Below, piece after piece: positions 47,541 through 59,784 of a DNA stretch of 64,000 bases; position 1 is the stretch's first letter; each line of letters opens with the position of its first letter. Where the stretch lies: assembly GCA_036345935.2 (NCBI GenBank), contig JADWOT020000002.1, positions 1,550,001-1,614,000 of the forward strand, read 5' to 3'. The notes under the pieces were generated by a model that had not been told where the DNA came from, did no database searches, and saw only the letters and a program-made list of their open reading frames with translations. Made by a program: the position numbers and the translations under genes. Origin of the DNA: Taenia hydatigena (lineage: Eukaryota > Platyhelminthes > Cestoda > Cyclophyllidea > Taeniidae).

Positions 47541-50104
47541 TTCGCTAGGTACAAGGGAGCAAACTGATGTGCTAAATAAAAGTTAGTAACTGCTTAATTA
47601 GTTCCATCTTTAATCATGCCCGAAGTGGGATGAAAGCGTGGACACAGCAATCGGAGAGCAGTAGAAATGCTGAGGATGGCCAGTAACGTCAAGGCGTCAT
47701 CAACATGGAGGACAAACTTAAGAATGCAGTAAATGAAGTCGCTCGTCAAGTCACGAGATTAAGAATAGTGCCTTTGCTTATTCTTGGCCAGAAAGAGCTT
47801 TCAGTGGGGATTCTGTGATGATTTCTCAGTCATTTCGGTTTATCCATACAGCCTGAATGTAAGTAGAAATGCAATAGAATGTGAGCAAGGATGGAGACAA
47901 TGTAGAAAAGAATTCTGTGGATGCCACACATCCCACGTGCAGACCAACAATTGAAGTGTTGGAATTGAGTGGGTGGAACCACCTTTAATGCAACCATTGT
48001 GCAATTGTACATTATAGCTCACAGAAACAAAATAGGCTAGCGTGTGACCTAAAAAATTCACGGTCTGAGCTTGAAGATCTCCACAACGCCCTTGATTGTT
48101 GCGTCTACATGTACAACACTGTACTGTCCCTCCAAAACGACAAGGAATCCGGCGCGTTGATTGAGTGGGTGCATTACTTTCGGCCATTCATCCACTTACC
48201 TTCCAGGCTAGTGTCATATCACAACGAGATCTGATGGTTACGTCTTGTGTCCCATCCCTACTACTGCTGCAAGTAGAGTTTTTATCCTCTTTTAGTCAAA
48301 ATCCACCTAACCACGTTATTCACTTCCACGTCACTTCCCTAGGTGACCAAATGAGCATGACCACTGCCATTCCGTTTTAATTCCGCTCCGGCTTTGCAGC
48401 CGACTGCCTTGTCTTGAACAGGGATGGACATGGAATTCCGTGAAATACCAATGAAAGATAAAGGAGAGCAAGGAAAGGAATGTAATGATGTGCCCGTAGC
48501 AATTTGTGGTAATCATGTCGTTCCATAAGAGGGCCGCTAGGTGGTGTAAATTTGAAAGTCTTTTTTTATCCTGCAATCAAGAGAGGAGAAAGGTTCTCTA
48601 AGCTGAGCTACCAAAGCGCACTTCTTCTCGCTCATGAGATTGGATTGACCAACTGACCTTGGAATTGGAATGGAATTGAGTAAGCTAAGGTTGCGTCTAT
48701 TCCTGACATAAGCCAAGTAGGACGGAATGAGAGCGAGAAAAGTGCTTAAGTATTCGACAGCTTGGTAGCGATTAATTATGCTATGAATTGATGGCAAAAG
48801 GAATGCGAGGGTTGAGTTGGTCTTGGATCAAATCAAATTGTTCTCTTGGAGGAAGTGTGCTGAAGATTATTGAATGAGAGACTATTGGTAGCTCAGGTGC
48901 ATGGAAGGTATTTACGCGGAGGCCTAGTGAGAAGAGGAAAAATGGTCTTTCCACTTTTAAGTAACACCAACTTAAATCCGCATTTAGAAGACACTTCCAA
49001 ATGCTTTGAGACGCTACGGGACAACCAACCGCACCAGTTTAAAATCACAAATGATGCAGTATGTGGGGAGGGACCACTGGGAACGCGGTTAGAAGATCCT
49101 ACGAATCAAAATATGTGCCTTTAGGGAATGTCAACGGCGACAATAGTAGTAATGTGTTCCGTATATCTATCCATCCATCCATTCTCTCATGCATACATTA
49201 ATCCAGCAATTCTCACGGCATTCAACTGTCCCGAGCTGTGCCATCAATGATCCCACCTGCAATAAAACAAACAAATCAACTTTTTATTTCCCACATCAAA
49301 TTTAATTTTGACAGAGTTTAAAATGCTCACACTTAAGATGAAATCTGTTGCTAGTGCAGACCTGTTAACCCTCATAACGAGGAATGCTACGCACAAGAGC
49401 TTTCATCCAACCGACTGGATTGGTATCATTTTCATGGATACGACACGTCTCGCTGTGCACAGCCCATAGTTGCTTACCAACGCATCTTCAAATCTCACTT
49501 ATTCTTAGGCCTTCGTTCTAAGTCCGTCAACGGCTATGCCGTGGTTCCTTCCATGCACAAGACAATAAGGCGATTTCAAGTGTCAACTGACAAGCACTGT
49601 GCCTCGTCACGTGATATGATTGAATGCAAAATGAGAATGTTCTCTTCCTGTCTTCACCAAGTTTGCTAACCATGATCTCAGATGTCTTGAATTCCAACGC
49701 CATTTAAACAGCACTTTGACGCGAACCAAAACCAAATCACTGCGTAGCCTCTCTTCTTCACAATTCGCAAGATATTTGAATGTGCTCTCCATCCATAATC
49801 AACAATCTACCCAAACACTCTCACGTGAATTACGAGACTAAGCGGTCCTGATGAACCTGAGTGGATTCAAATACAATGTGTGAATGACTCAAACGTTTCA
49901 AGGTCCATCTCCTCTTTACTAAGTGCTTTAAGCAGAATGCACAAAAGCAAACCAAACAATGATATATATTTGCATATTACAACCATTAAAACACCATGAA
50001 TGACATAGAGCCGATCAGTAAGGGAGGGGATCCTGTTTTAGGGGCATAAATGGACATTAGTCTGTGCATGTGGGTAGGTAGTGGGTATTCTTCTGTAGCT
50101 TGCT
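47541..50104. other. Intergenic duplication-unit DNA downstream of copy 6
   Basis: No gene supported. Contains a further copy of the 37.1/44.6/53.1 kb block at 48310-48560 and the 40.2-41.3 kb-like series at 48815-49910, including a (TCCA)n run at about 49165-49192. Confidence 0.5.
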
Positions 50105-51371
50105 TCAAACTTCCGCTGTCTCCTCATGTCTAGCAGTGTAAATCAAGAGGATCACAAGGACGATGAGCAATGCCTAAAAGGTGGACAGAAATGACTTGCA
50201 GCTAAAGTAGTCCCATCGCACAACCTGCTGGCAGTACAGGGGATGGATTCAGGACTCACCTGCATGACCATCATTGAAATGGAAACACGCAAGAGAATAG
50301 CAGATCTAAGCGTGGAAAATTGTTCCACTTTGTGTCTGCATCCTGCCATGCCAACACGTTGAGCTGTCGTTGCATCACAATAGCCAGACGTGATGTTGCA
50401 GCATGGAAGTGGTAAGGCTTTGCCCAATTTTCCTGCAGAGTTGCAAAATTACGAATTCGGACATAATCACAAGCGAAATGAGACTAAGTGCCTCGAACAT
50501 ACCGAAGTCCTCGTAGCCATCCATACCACAGCATTTAGGCTTGGTCTGTTGGGAAAGGCAAATATGTCGTGAGCAATCACTTGATTCCATTTTAGACAAA
50601 CGAGGCAAACCAACTGGTCACAGACCCGTACCTCCATCAGCACAGTCCAGATGGCGGTTGAGGCATTTCCCGCTTCACCTTCATTTCCATACGACTTGAG
50701 AAGTGCCTCCGTTGAGCTGACGATCGCATTGGCATATTTGGTAGGGTTGGAGAAAACGACGGCGACAACGATGATTTGCACAACAAGAAGAACTCCCAGA
50801 ATGATGGCATACTGGCAGGCGGGAGAGAAACATTTGTAGACAAGACGATGCGGTTATTGGTGCATATTTCATACTGCTTAAATCGACTCACTATTTTCAG
50901 CATCTTGTGCCAACCACAATACGAGGCAATCAACCCGATCAGAGTGAGAGCTGCTAGCACCACCCCGACCACAATGCAGTATGTAGCCATGGTATCTGGG
51001 AAGAGAATCAGTGGGGAATGCATGTCGCATGGAAAGAGAGAGGGAGGTTGAGACGTAATCGCCTGACTAAGTATATCACCTACCGGCAATTTCGAGAAGG
51101 AAGGCTGCAAACTGGCGTAAATTATCGGCATCACCTTCGTATCCTTTGAATGCTACCTTCATTGATGCTTGGAGTATACTTGCTGATGTTTTCAGTATGA
51201 TGCCACCCACCGCCGTTAAGAGGAAGCCCAACTATGACAAAGAAACGATGATCGCTTTTTTGAGAAAAGGTGTTATAAAGTCAATGACATCCATATCGTA
51301 TCACTTACAAAGAGGAAGGCCGTAATTACTCGAAAAATAATCCTAAAGACGCGCGTGAGAGCTCTGCCCAT
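50105..51371 (-). CDS. Tetraspanin, array copy 6 (near-duplicate of copy 5)
   Basis: Exons (minus) are 51371-51309, 51231-51084, 50995-50892, 50811-50632, 50545-50503, 50432-50260 and 50173-50105; 259 residues. Exon 5 is identical to copy 5. Exon 6 differs at one base, a Glu to Gly change at the exon junction. Introns 2-6 also match closely. Exon 1 is different (MGRALTRVFRIIFRVITAFLF versus MDKLLTQALK...). Exon 7 has its own tail (ARHEETAEV). Loop signature KCCGMDGYEDF, LPCC, GYC, AGC. The 5'-UTR donor is AAG-GTGCGC, slightly off consensus. Intact by every test available here. Confidence 0.93.
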
Positions 51372-51527
51372 GCTGAAGAGAGAGAAAGGAGTGCAAATAT
51401 GCAGTGAAAGATGGGCAATAGATCGTCATCATCCCTAATACAGCAAAAAAGTCATAAGGCGCACCTTGGTTACTTGAACAGATAAACCCGTAAAATGTGA
51501 ATTAGAATTGTGATGAGGCCATATTTA

Positions 51528-51640
51528 AATCTCCTTCAGCCAATGATATTCGAGTTCTCACATACTTTCCCACGCCATTGGTAGCGTTATAACCAATGGA
51601 GATGGAAAAACGGATAGATGTTAATGCAGTTGGTTGAAAG
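51528..51640 (-). promoter_or_regulatory. Promoter module of tetraspanin copy 6
   Basis: Boxes at 51593-51597, 51577-51581 and 51540-51544; the inner pair keeps the 16-base offset. Core-like ATTTAAATATGGCC (minus) at about 51527-51540. The distal box is eroded to GTTGG near 51630. Confidence 0.55.
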
Positions 51641-54330
51641 CTGATAGGCATCATTGCTCCAATCATTACATGCTTATCTAAAGGGGCTATTTCGCAAGGG
51701 TGTTGACATTGCCAAGTGTTGCAGGGATGCAGATTTTGCAGTAGTTTGGAGGCCGTGATTTCATTAATTTTACCAGAAACATATCACTCCCGATTTTGTC
51801 AAACTTCCAATCTGCACGCATTTTATTAAACTACACAGCATACACCTAAACAATAAATTCTTAATAAGTTCATTACATGATTCCTTGGCTTTTCGAACAT
51901 TCACATACCCTATCACGTAGACATTGCGTGGTTGATCAGCTTTCTGTAAAGCGAAATTCAACGATTACAAAGATACCCAGTCTATAGAGCTCATTGTCCC
52001 TCTAAATTAATTTGGCCTACGGTGTCGTCTATTAAAAGCACTTTGAAGAGTTTATTATTCTATTGGAAAAATTATGGGATAGAATGGGGTACCATTGCTA
52101 TTGCGCGTGACTTCATATCATGATTATGGCCTCAGCATCTCTGACCTTTGCGTTGGTGAGTGGGTAAGTGGGTGGATGAATGGATTAATTTAACGCACGT
52201 GTATGACAACAGCAATGTGGTATTGTCTCTGTGCTTTCCTATTTCAAAACAAATATGCAAAGTGCTTTCAATGCGACCGAATCATTAGGTGTTGTGTGCA
52301 CAAGAAATCGCCACACTTTTTGTTTTCCAACTAGTCAAGACAGCTTTTTCTAAATCCACAAAATGCTTCACCGGATTTGAGGATTTTATGCTTTAATATG
52401 AGATGTTGGAAAGGGGATTCGTTGGACTGAAGGGAAAAAGCTGATATGCAAGATGTATTGATGCATGCTATATGAAATTCATATGTAGGCATCCATTTTG
52501 CACTAAACGGCTAAGCATAAACGAGGTGGGATACCTGCGAGTAGATATGCGTGCAGTTGTGTGAGTTCACATGGAAAGAAAATGCAGGTAAGAGATTTGG
52601 ATGTGTTTCCCTCCCACGCGTAATTCATTATTTATTTAATGTAAGAACTTAGAATGTGGATAAAGCCAACTTAGACAATATCACCCTCTGAGCAAGGACA
52701 TCGGTACAACGGCCAAGGTTGTCCTGTCTACCTGCACAACACTGAACCCACATACTAAAAAGACAATGATTTTGGCGCGTTGAATGAGTGGACGCATTAA
52801 ATTCAACTAATCATCCACTTAAATTCCACCTACATTAAAGTGAACATGAAGGCCTAAGACTAAAATCGTATCACTACGAAGGGACACTTGCGCCCAATTA
52901 CAAAAAAACCTAACTGTAGCGTCCCTAGACTCCCTTGAAGGCAGAAGGAGACAAAATACCGGGGTGGAATATATATATACTCAACAGGCAGAGGGAAATG
53001 AGTTGCTGACATGGTACGGAAGCCAGCCTACGCGGCTAAGGCAATGTGGCCACCTTTGTGACCCTGATCTAGACCGGCAGTCCAAGCAAACAAAGCATTA
53101 CACTAACCATGATGCCACTTTCAGAGACTAGCCTGTCACTTGGTCATCAAATTGGGCACATCCATCGCCATCTTTTCTCAATCCCACTTCGGCTTTGCAT
53201 TTAGCTGCTAAATTCGCTCCTGATTTGCTATTGCCACAGCCAGCGATAGTCATAAAATGCGGTTAACTGGGACTAGACGAAAAAAGAGAGCAAGGATAAG
53301 AGTGTAACACTGATAATGTAGCAAACAGTGGTACTCACTTCATTCCATAAATATTTGTTGAGTAGTGCAAGGCTAAAGATCTTTTGATTTTCTACGATAA
53401 TTAAAAAATAGATTGTTCTCAATTGTTCTCTCAGAATTACACATGCATAAGAATGAAAATGGTGAGGATTGGAACTACGTGAAAGACACAGAAAGGGTTA
53501 AATGTCAATGAGAAAGCTTCAAACCGGTAGAACCATCTGACGGTCGGTTTAAATGCTGCCCCCTCGTCTGGAGCTTACGGTCTTCCCCTGACTAACAATC
53601 AAGCTGGTCACTCCATTACACATCATTTGGTAACAAAACAGTGTCAACACTAGGTCATCGCGTTGGTTTAATAGGAGTAAAAGTCAGCTTCAAACTAAAT
53701 TGTTTTTGTCTAAGGATTAATTGAAAGGACTCAAACAGTAAAAACACATCTGTAAATCCACTGACATCGTAAATTTTGGCACCCAGTCGAATTCTGACTT
53801 ACAGACTCGACAAATGTTACTAGTTCAACATGGGTAGTCAAAGAGGCAGATAACGTTGATTGTGTCAAGTCATCTGCAACCGTGACCTTCACAAGCAAAG
53901 GGAGTGCGTGGTGAATGCAATGGAAATAAATGCACACCCATGTGAATTATTTTATCATCTTTTAGCCTGATTTTTGTTCAGCAAAATCACTAGTTCATCC
54001 GAAAGAGATCGGCTTCCACTTCTCTTACGACCATTTCAGCAGACCAACGGAATCACAAAGGTTTATTTAAACATTTTTCATTACAAGCAAGATATCTTTC
54101 CAACTACACCATGTCTTTGAGTATGCAAGCGAACATTTAATATCCATTTGTTACGTTACGGGTCTCGTGCAACTTGGATTACCAAGTAATGACCTCTGAG
54201 TTTTGGCAATGTGCTATTGAACTCTCATTTACTCCCAGTTGCATTCTTGGAGATTGCCTTCAGCTGAGGTAGACAGATAATTACTTGGACTTCAGCTTAT
54301 CCATGGCGGCTCTTTATAGCCGCGGGCTTA
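51641..54330. other. Intergenic duplication-unit DNA upstream of copy 6
   Basis: No gene supported. Contains solo LTR copy B (52915-53102), the block at 52200-52380 shared with the upstream flanks of the other copies, and the tRNA-B-box-like segment at 53515-53650. Confidence 0.5.
52915..53102 (+). mobile_element. Solo LTR, copy B (188 bp)
   Basis: Begins TGTAGCGTCCCTAGA and ends AAAGCATTACA, with a perfect 5-bp target duplication CTAAC at 52910-52914 and 53103-53107. TG...CA ends plus a 5-bp duplication are the hallmark of LTR integration. Shares internal landmarks with copy A: TATATATATA, AACAGGCAGAG, CCAGCCTACG and CCGGCAGTCCAA. No internal retroelement sequence is attached. Small LTRs of this kind occur in the non-autonomous TRIM elements described from taeniid tapeworms; that link is inference. 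Confidence 0.75.
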
Positions 54331-54339
54331 CCTCCGCGA

Positions 54340-54610
54340 CATGGTCAGAAAATGCTACTGAGCATCGCAAGTAGAGTGTTTCGAATAAGGAGCAATTGTG
54401 ACATATGTAATGGTCGGCGGCATCGTCTCGGCTTAAATTACACTGCCGGACTCCCATATCACCGTACCTTTAGCTATGCCAACCACACCTGTTCATACGC
54501 CCACAGTGTCTCCACTTTAGCAATTCTGTCATGGGTAGATACCATTAAAAAGCATGATGGCAAGCGATTGCCCTATTTCAAATATCTTGTATGCAGCTGC
54601 GGGAAATAAT
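54340..54610 (+). pseudogene. Tetraspanin exon 3-4 relic on the plus strand
   Basis: AAAATGCTACTGAGCATCGC followed by AAGTAGAG at 54350-54377 resembles the exon-3 end and donor, with the GT mutated to GC. A stretch at 54515-54560 (TTTAGCAATTCTGTCATGGGT ... ACCATTAAAAAGCATGATGGC) matches 46394-46456. This is a decayed sister of the relics at 38.7 and 46.2 kb. Confidence 0.4.
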
Positions 54611-56213
54611 CACATTCATTGCAATATTCGATAGCAGTGCTGTGCTCAAATGCTGTAATTTGTTCAAATTCTGAGTACCTCATTTAATAAAAATCAAGTC
54701 GACCGTGATGGGATCGCACAATTGCATTAATCATTACCTCATTGGTACTCACTCCCATTGAAGACAATAAACCCGCCGCGTCTCGTATTTTGCAAGGCTA
54801 AGTTTGAGCAGCATACTGCAGAGGTGAGTTGAGAGGTGTGCTTAGTAGTAGAGACTGTCAATTGCACTATTGAATTAAGGTGGTGAAGACAACGTGCTTG
54901 AATATGCTCTGCGTTGATGTAGGGAAATTGCAGATTAAAATTCTCTTGAGAAGAATCAACACAGAGGGTGTTGAGAGCTCTGGAAGGAGCTCAGATCCAT
55001 GGAGTAAGACCTACTTGATTCTGCCATTTAAAGAACAATTTTTGCGATTTAGCTTGTCACATTACGACTAACTGTCCCATTATCGTATCACCACTGGTGA
55101 CTTGAACGGCGTCAGATTCAAGCATGCTGTAAAGACCACTGTGTAACCAGCCGTTCAGCTAGAGTAAAGACTTGAGGATGGATGTACTTAGAAGACTCGT
55201 AGGGTTCAGGGTGCAAGCTTCATCAAAAAATCCGCGATAGTGATGAAATAGGCAAGATCGATCCATCTGTCCATATTTCCATCCATCCACCCTTTCATTC
55301 ATTCACATATCCACACATCTTGCACTCATCCAACCATTTATTCTTTTCAGATTTCCTTCTGAACCACACCTTGCAACTAATAGGTCTGTTGCCAGTAAAC
55401 GCCTTCCAATCCGTATGGAGGGAAATGACATACACGAGCAGCAGCTGGATCGATTCCAGTTATTCAGGTAAAGCAGTGTCTAGTGACTTATCCACTGAAG
55501 CCACCGCATGTTCCAACCTCACCCATTCCCAATTCTCCGTTTTACAGCCAAGGGTGCCCACGATATAGCTCCCCTCAAACAAATGACCATGAGGCGGTCT
55601 CCCATGTTAGCTTGCAAGTACCACACTCTGTCAATTGACACGTTAACTCATGTGAAAACGCCTTCTTCAACGCAATGCATGGCAAGCTATGCGTAAAAAT
55701 GAAAAGTCCTCCCTCCTTCATCACTAAGCGTCAGTAAAGGGACTCTCAGTGGTCTTGAATCCCCACGTATCAGTTCAACAAGACTCCTCACTACACTTTC
55801 TCAACACTGACCAAGACCAACACAATTCACATCTGCCACCTTTCAACCACTTCAGGCTGTTTGCATGTGCTCTCCTTTAACTGAGCCAAGCGGTAGTCGC
55901 ACTACACATTCACACAAACAACAGTCTGTCTATTCAGACTGACAGCTTATTTACTATCCCGAGGAATAGAAGACCCCACATGACCCCCACTGCATTGATT
56001 GACAACTACGTGTGAATGGCTCAAGCATTTGAAGGTCCATCTTCTGCCAGCTCAATGCATTGTATCAAACACCAACACCTTCGCAAGCCACAGTCATTGC
56101 AACAAAGCTCCTCAACAAGGAATGCGATCCTTTTCCTAAGTAAAAGTATTAAGCAATGGTCACAGCAAATAAGGAGTCAAATGGAGGTAATAAGCATTCC
56201 TCAATAGCGCACT
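54611..56213. other. Intergenic DNA downstream of copy 7
   Basis: No gene supported. Shows faint counterparts of the 40.2-41.3 kb and 48.8-49.9 kb series: a block at 54955-55005, TCCA-type repeats at 55260-55330, a block at 55370-55480 and one at 56010-56050. Confidence 0.4.
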
Positions 56214-57441
56214 TCATGCTTCACTTGCCTCCTCATTTCTAGTTGCACAAATCAAGAGCACCACAAGTGCGATGAGAATTGCCTGAAAGGTAGACAGAAG
56301 GGAGGTTGCGGTTCATACTCTGCTGACAGTGCAAAGTGGACGTTTTCGGGACTCACCTGCATGGAAAGAATCGCAATGCAGACATAAAATGAGATTGTAA
56401 ACCTAAGTGAAGCAATTGATTCAACTTTGAATCTGCACCCTTCCACGCCAACTCTTTGAGATACCACAGCACTGCAAACGCCAGTCGAGATGTTACAGCA
56501 AGGAAGTGGTAAATTATCTCCCAATTTCTCTATGAAGGTAAAAAACTAGTAAATTCATGCATCGTCAAAAGCAAAATCAGCATATTTTCCTTGCCACAGC
56601 ACTGAGAGTCGGTCCATTAGGAAATGCGAAAATTCTCGTGGATATTTAGTTGAAGCAAATATAGGCAAGGCTAGTTACCTAATTTCATACTCATACCTCC
56701 ATCAGTAGATCCCAGATGAGGATGGATGTATTTCCTTCCTCACTTCCATCCCCGTATGATGCAAGTAGTGCTCCTGCCATGCTGACAATCTCATTGGCAA
56801 GTTTGGTGGGATTGGAGAAAATCATGGCAACGACGATGATGTTATCAACAAGAAGAACAATCAGAATGCCAGCAAACTGGTAGGCAAGGATAAACACATT
56901 TGTGAGTAATTAATGGATGCTTCATTGCATACATCGTAGCCCCTAAAGCAACTCACTAGTTTGAGCAGCATATTGCAACCACAACATGAGGCAATTAAGC
57001 CGATCAGAGCGAGAATTGCTAGCATCACTCCAACCACAATACAGTATGCGACCATGGTGTCTGCGAATGAAATCAGTTAACACCGTTTGTACCACTGTGG
57101 AAAGATCGAGATAGATAGAGATATAGACGCATGATTTACACCACCACTTACCAGAAGTTTCAGTCGGAAATGCCGTAATCTGATGCAAATCATCTGCATC
57201 AACTTCGTATCCCTTAACTGCCATCGACACTATGGCTTGAAGTATGCTTGTTGATGTTTCATCACAATAACACCCAAAGCAATTAGGAGGAAAATCAGCT
57301 ATAATAAAGACAATAATCCTCATTCCTACAAAGAAAGACTGTAAGGGTGATGGCACCCACATCACATAACTTACGAAGAAAAATGTGGTCATTAATTAGA
57401 AAAAAAACAATCCTAAAGGCGTGGGGGGTAGCTCTCCTCAT
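56214..57441 (-). pseudogene. Tetraspanin, array copy 7, disrupted
   Basis: Seven exon positions are all present (minus): 57441-57375, 57298-57152, 57060-56957, 56876-56697, the exon 5 region near 56610-56580, 56529-56357 and 56282-56214. Exons 3, 4, 6 and 7 are open and well conserved (VAYCIVVGVMLAILALIG; LPCC; VEGC; tail ATRNEEASEA). The lesions are a net +4 bases in exon 1 (67 instead of 63), a missing A in an A-run of exon 2 (147 instead of 148, breaking frame after about 14 codons), and an exon 5 whose acceptor CAG is TGG and which lacks the Met-Asp-Gly part and donor after CCG. Three independent lesions make a pseudogene likely; individual indels in A/T runs could be assembly errors. 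Confidence 0.8.
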
Positions 57442-57599
57442 GCTAAAGAGCTAGAGAAAAGGCCAAAAATGCGATAAAAGCTGAGCAAATAATTCGTGTA
57501 ATTACCCATGCAGCTAAAATGAAGCAGAGCTCACCTTCGTTACCTAAAATTATTAGGCTTTAATCTGTAAAGTTGGAGCGCATTGAGACCATCTTCAAA

Positions 57600-57720
57600 G
57601 TAAGCTCAAACTCACGTCGAGCCAATGATTCTCGTGTCCCTAGAAAATTGCGCACGTCATTGGCTGTGCTATGACCAATAGAAGTGACGAATGGGCTCTG
57701 TGTGAATGCTATTGGTTGAA
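57600..57720 (-). promoter_or_regulatory. Promoter module of disrupted copy 7
   Basis: All four boxes are intact: 57711-57715, 57675-57679, 57659-57663 and 57622-57626, with the 16-base offset between the inner two. The 5'-UTR donor AAG-GTGAGC also survives near 57535, although the coding region is broken. Confidence 0.55.
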
Positions 57721-59780
57721 CGCTGATCATGCAATTTTATCAGTGGTAGGCATCTCTAGGTTACTCAATATTTACATATCTGAGTGCACTATGTGTGGGT
57801 TGAAAAAGCTTGTTATTGTGGTGGCTATGCCAATCATTGTGTGTTTACAGAATAGCAGTGATTTGCAGACCGCGTCTTCCCTACTTTTGCTAAAACCGTA
57901 GTGCTCCTGACTATTTCTTATACCCTCCCGATCTGCTCGCATTTCTTTAAACTGCATGGCAAACATGTGAGCAGTAGGTTCCCACAAAATTAGTGCACAT
58001 GAGTTCTTGCTTTTCTAAATTTACGCACTCATTCCTTGTGGAATTGAAAGAAACTCTCGCCACCGCAACAGGTTGGGCATTGCTAAGTAGGAGTCGCACG
58101 CATGTAATCTCGCAGATGCGTTTAAGGTCTAGTGTAGTTGAAAGGAGGTCCGATGTGTCGTAAATCAACAATCAATGATAACAACGTTGCCCAACCCTTA
58201 GCGCTAATCACCCATCCTAATGCATTCGGTCCTCAGTGCGGATGCTCCAATGAGTGTCGCATTTTGCAAAGCATGTTGACCAAGTTTTTGTTTCATTCGA
58301 AGAATTATAAGAGTTAGTTTGGATATTGATTCTGTTGCACATAACTTCAAATTATCAATTAAGTCTCAACGTCGCTGACCCTCGCACAGGGGATAGGTAA
58401 GTAGCTTTGTAAATGGATAGGTTATTGTAACGCGTGTGCATAAAAGCATTAATACAGTAGTGTCTCTGTGCTCTTCGTTTTACAAACACGCGTGCAGAGT
58501 GCTTCAAATTTGACGACTCCACTAGTAGCTATGCGCACATGAAAACGCCACACCTGCCTTATCACAAGTAGTCAAGACAGTCTTTACCAAGTCTACAAAA
58601 TGCCCTACCAGATTTGTGAGTGGATTAGTAGGTGTGCCAAATAAATGTTAATAAATGGCTCTTCATGGAATTAACATTAGGCTTAGGAATGCGTGAAGTG
58701 CATAAGTGCCTCATCTGAGGAATTGTCACCAATTCAGGTGGTTAAACGATGTATCCTGTGCATGTGATTCTACTTTCTGCGGACTAGCAAGTCGCCTTAG
58801 CAACAGATTTGATTACAAATGCACGAGTTCATACTCCTATCAACTTGATGTTGAATATAAGGACTAAAGTCGCAACTAATACATCATGGTCAGGGTCTAA
58901 GTTGGCCTTACGGTGTGGAGCACCAAAGTAACTAGCATGAGAATTCCTCGATTAATGTACAGAGAGATGGAAGAGTCGGTGGACGGATGGGTACACGAAT
59001 CAAGCACATCCATTCAGTCGCCAATGTTGGCTGTTCCAAACAGCATGTCTTTTGATTCACAGGGTTACTCTGACCATGTTCGTTGCACGCAGTTGTCTCT
59101 TCCATATACTTCACACTAACTCCACTCAGACCATCCCCGGTGATTCTGCAGTGGCACAGTCAGTCGTCGTGTGACATGTTGAAGCATCTGCAAGTGTCTT
59201 CTAAATGATGGAGTTAAGTAGGTCCTTGACGAAGAGGGAAGACTACTTCCCTCTTTTCGATAAGCTGTTGTGGGAATGCTCTCCATGCACCTGAACTTCT
59301 ATCAGTTTCTTACACACCACACGTCAATCTACCTCCTCCATGGGACCAAGATGACTCCACCCAAGACAACAAGTCCACACACTTTCTCCTTCATCAAACC
59401 ATAGCCTGAAACATCTGCCAGTCTCACTACTTATTTACACACCAAGCTCATCAAATCGAGCCATGTGGAATACGAGCTCTGATAATCCTGTTGGCTTTGG
59501 TAGGTGTGACCTTCAATGGGCAGATGGTTGGTGCAATTTGGAACCCATTCCTCCCGACTCAAATGCAGTGTTAAGAGAAAACACCAACGCCTGTGTACAA
59601 TTCTACTGACAACAATCATAATGCGACGCAAAGAGAGACGATTCTTACCAGTAGTCAGTGTAAAAAAAAGCGTAGGATAGGATTGCCGGAGAGTATGTAC
59701 GGATTCCCTACAAAGTCCTTTTTCCTGTTTACATGACTGAGGAAGTTCGAAGGCTTTGCAAATGCGATGAGGACATCATT
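57721..59780. other. Intergenic DNA between copies 7 and the next relic
   Basis: No gene supported. 58440-58620 is the fourth copy of the block at 43.6, 47.4 and 52.2 kb. Overlapping frames at 58913-59119 on both strands carry no motif. Confidence 0.45.
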
Positions 59781-59784
59781 CGGA

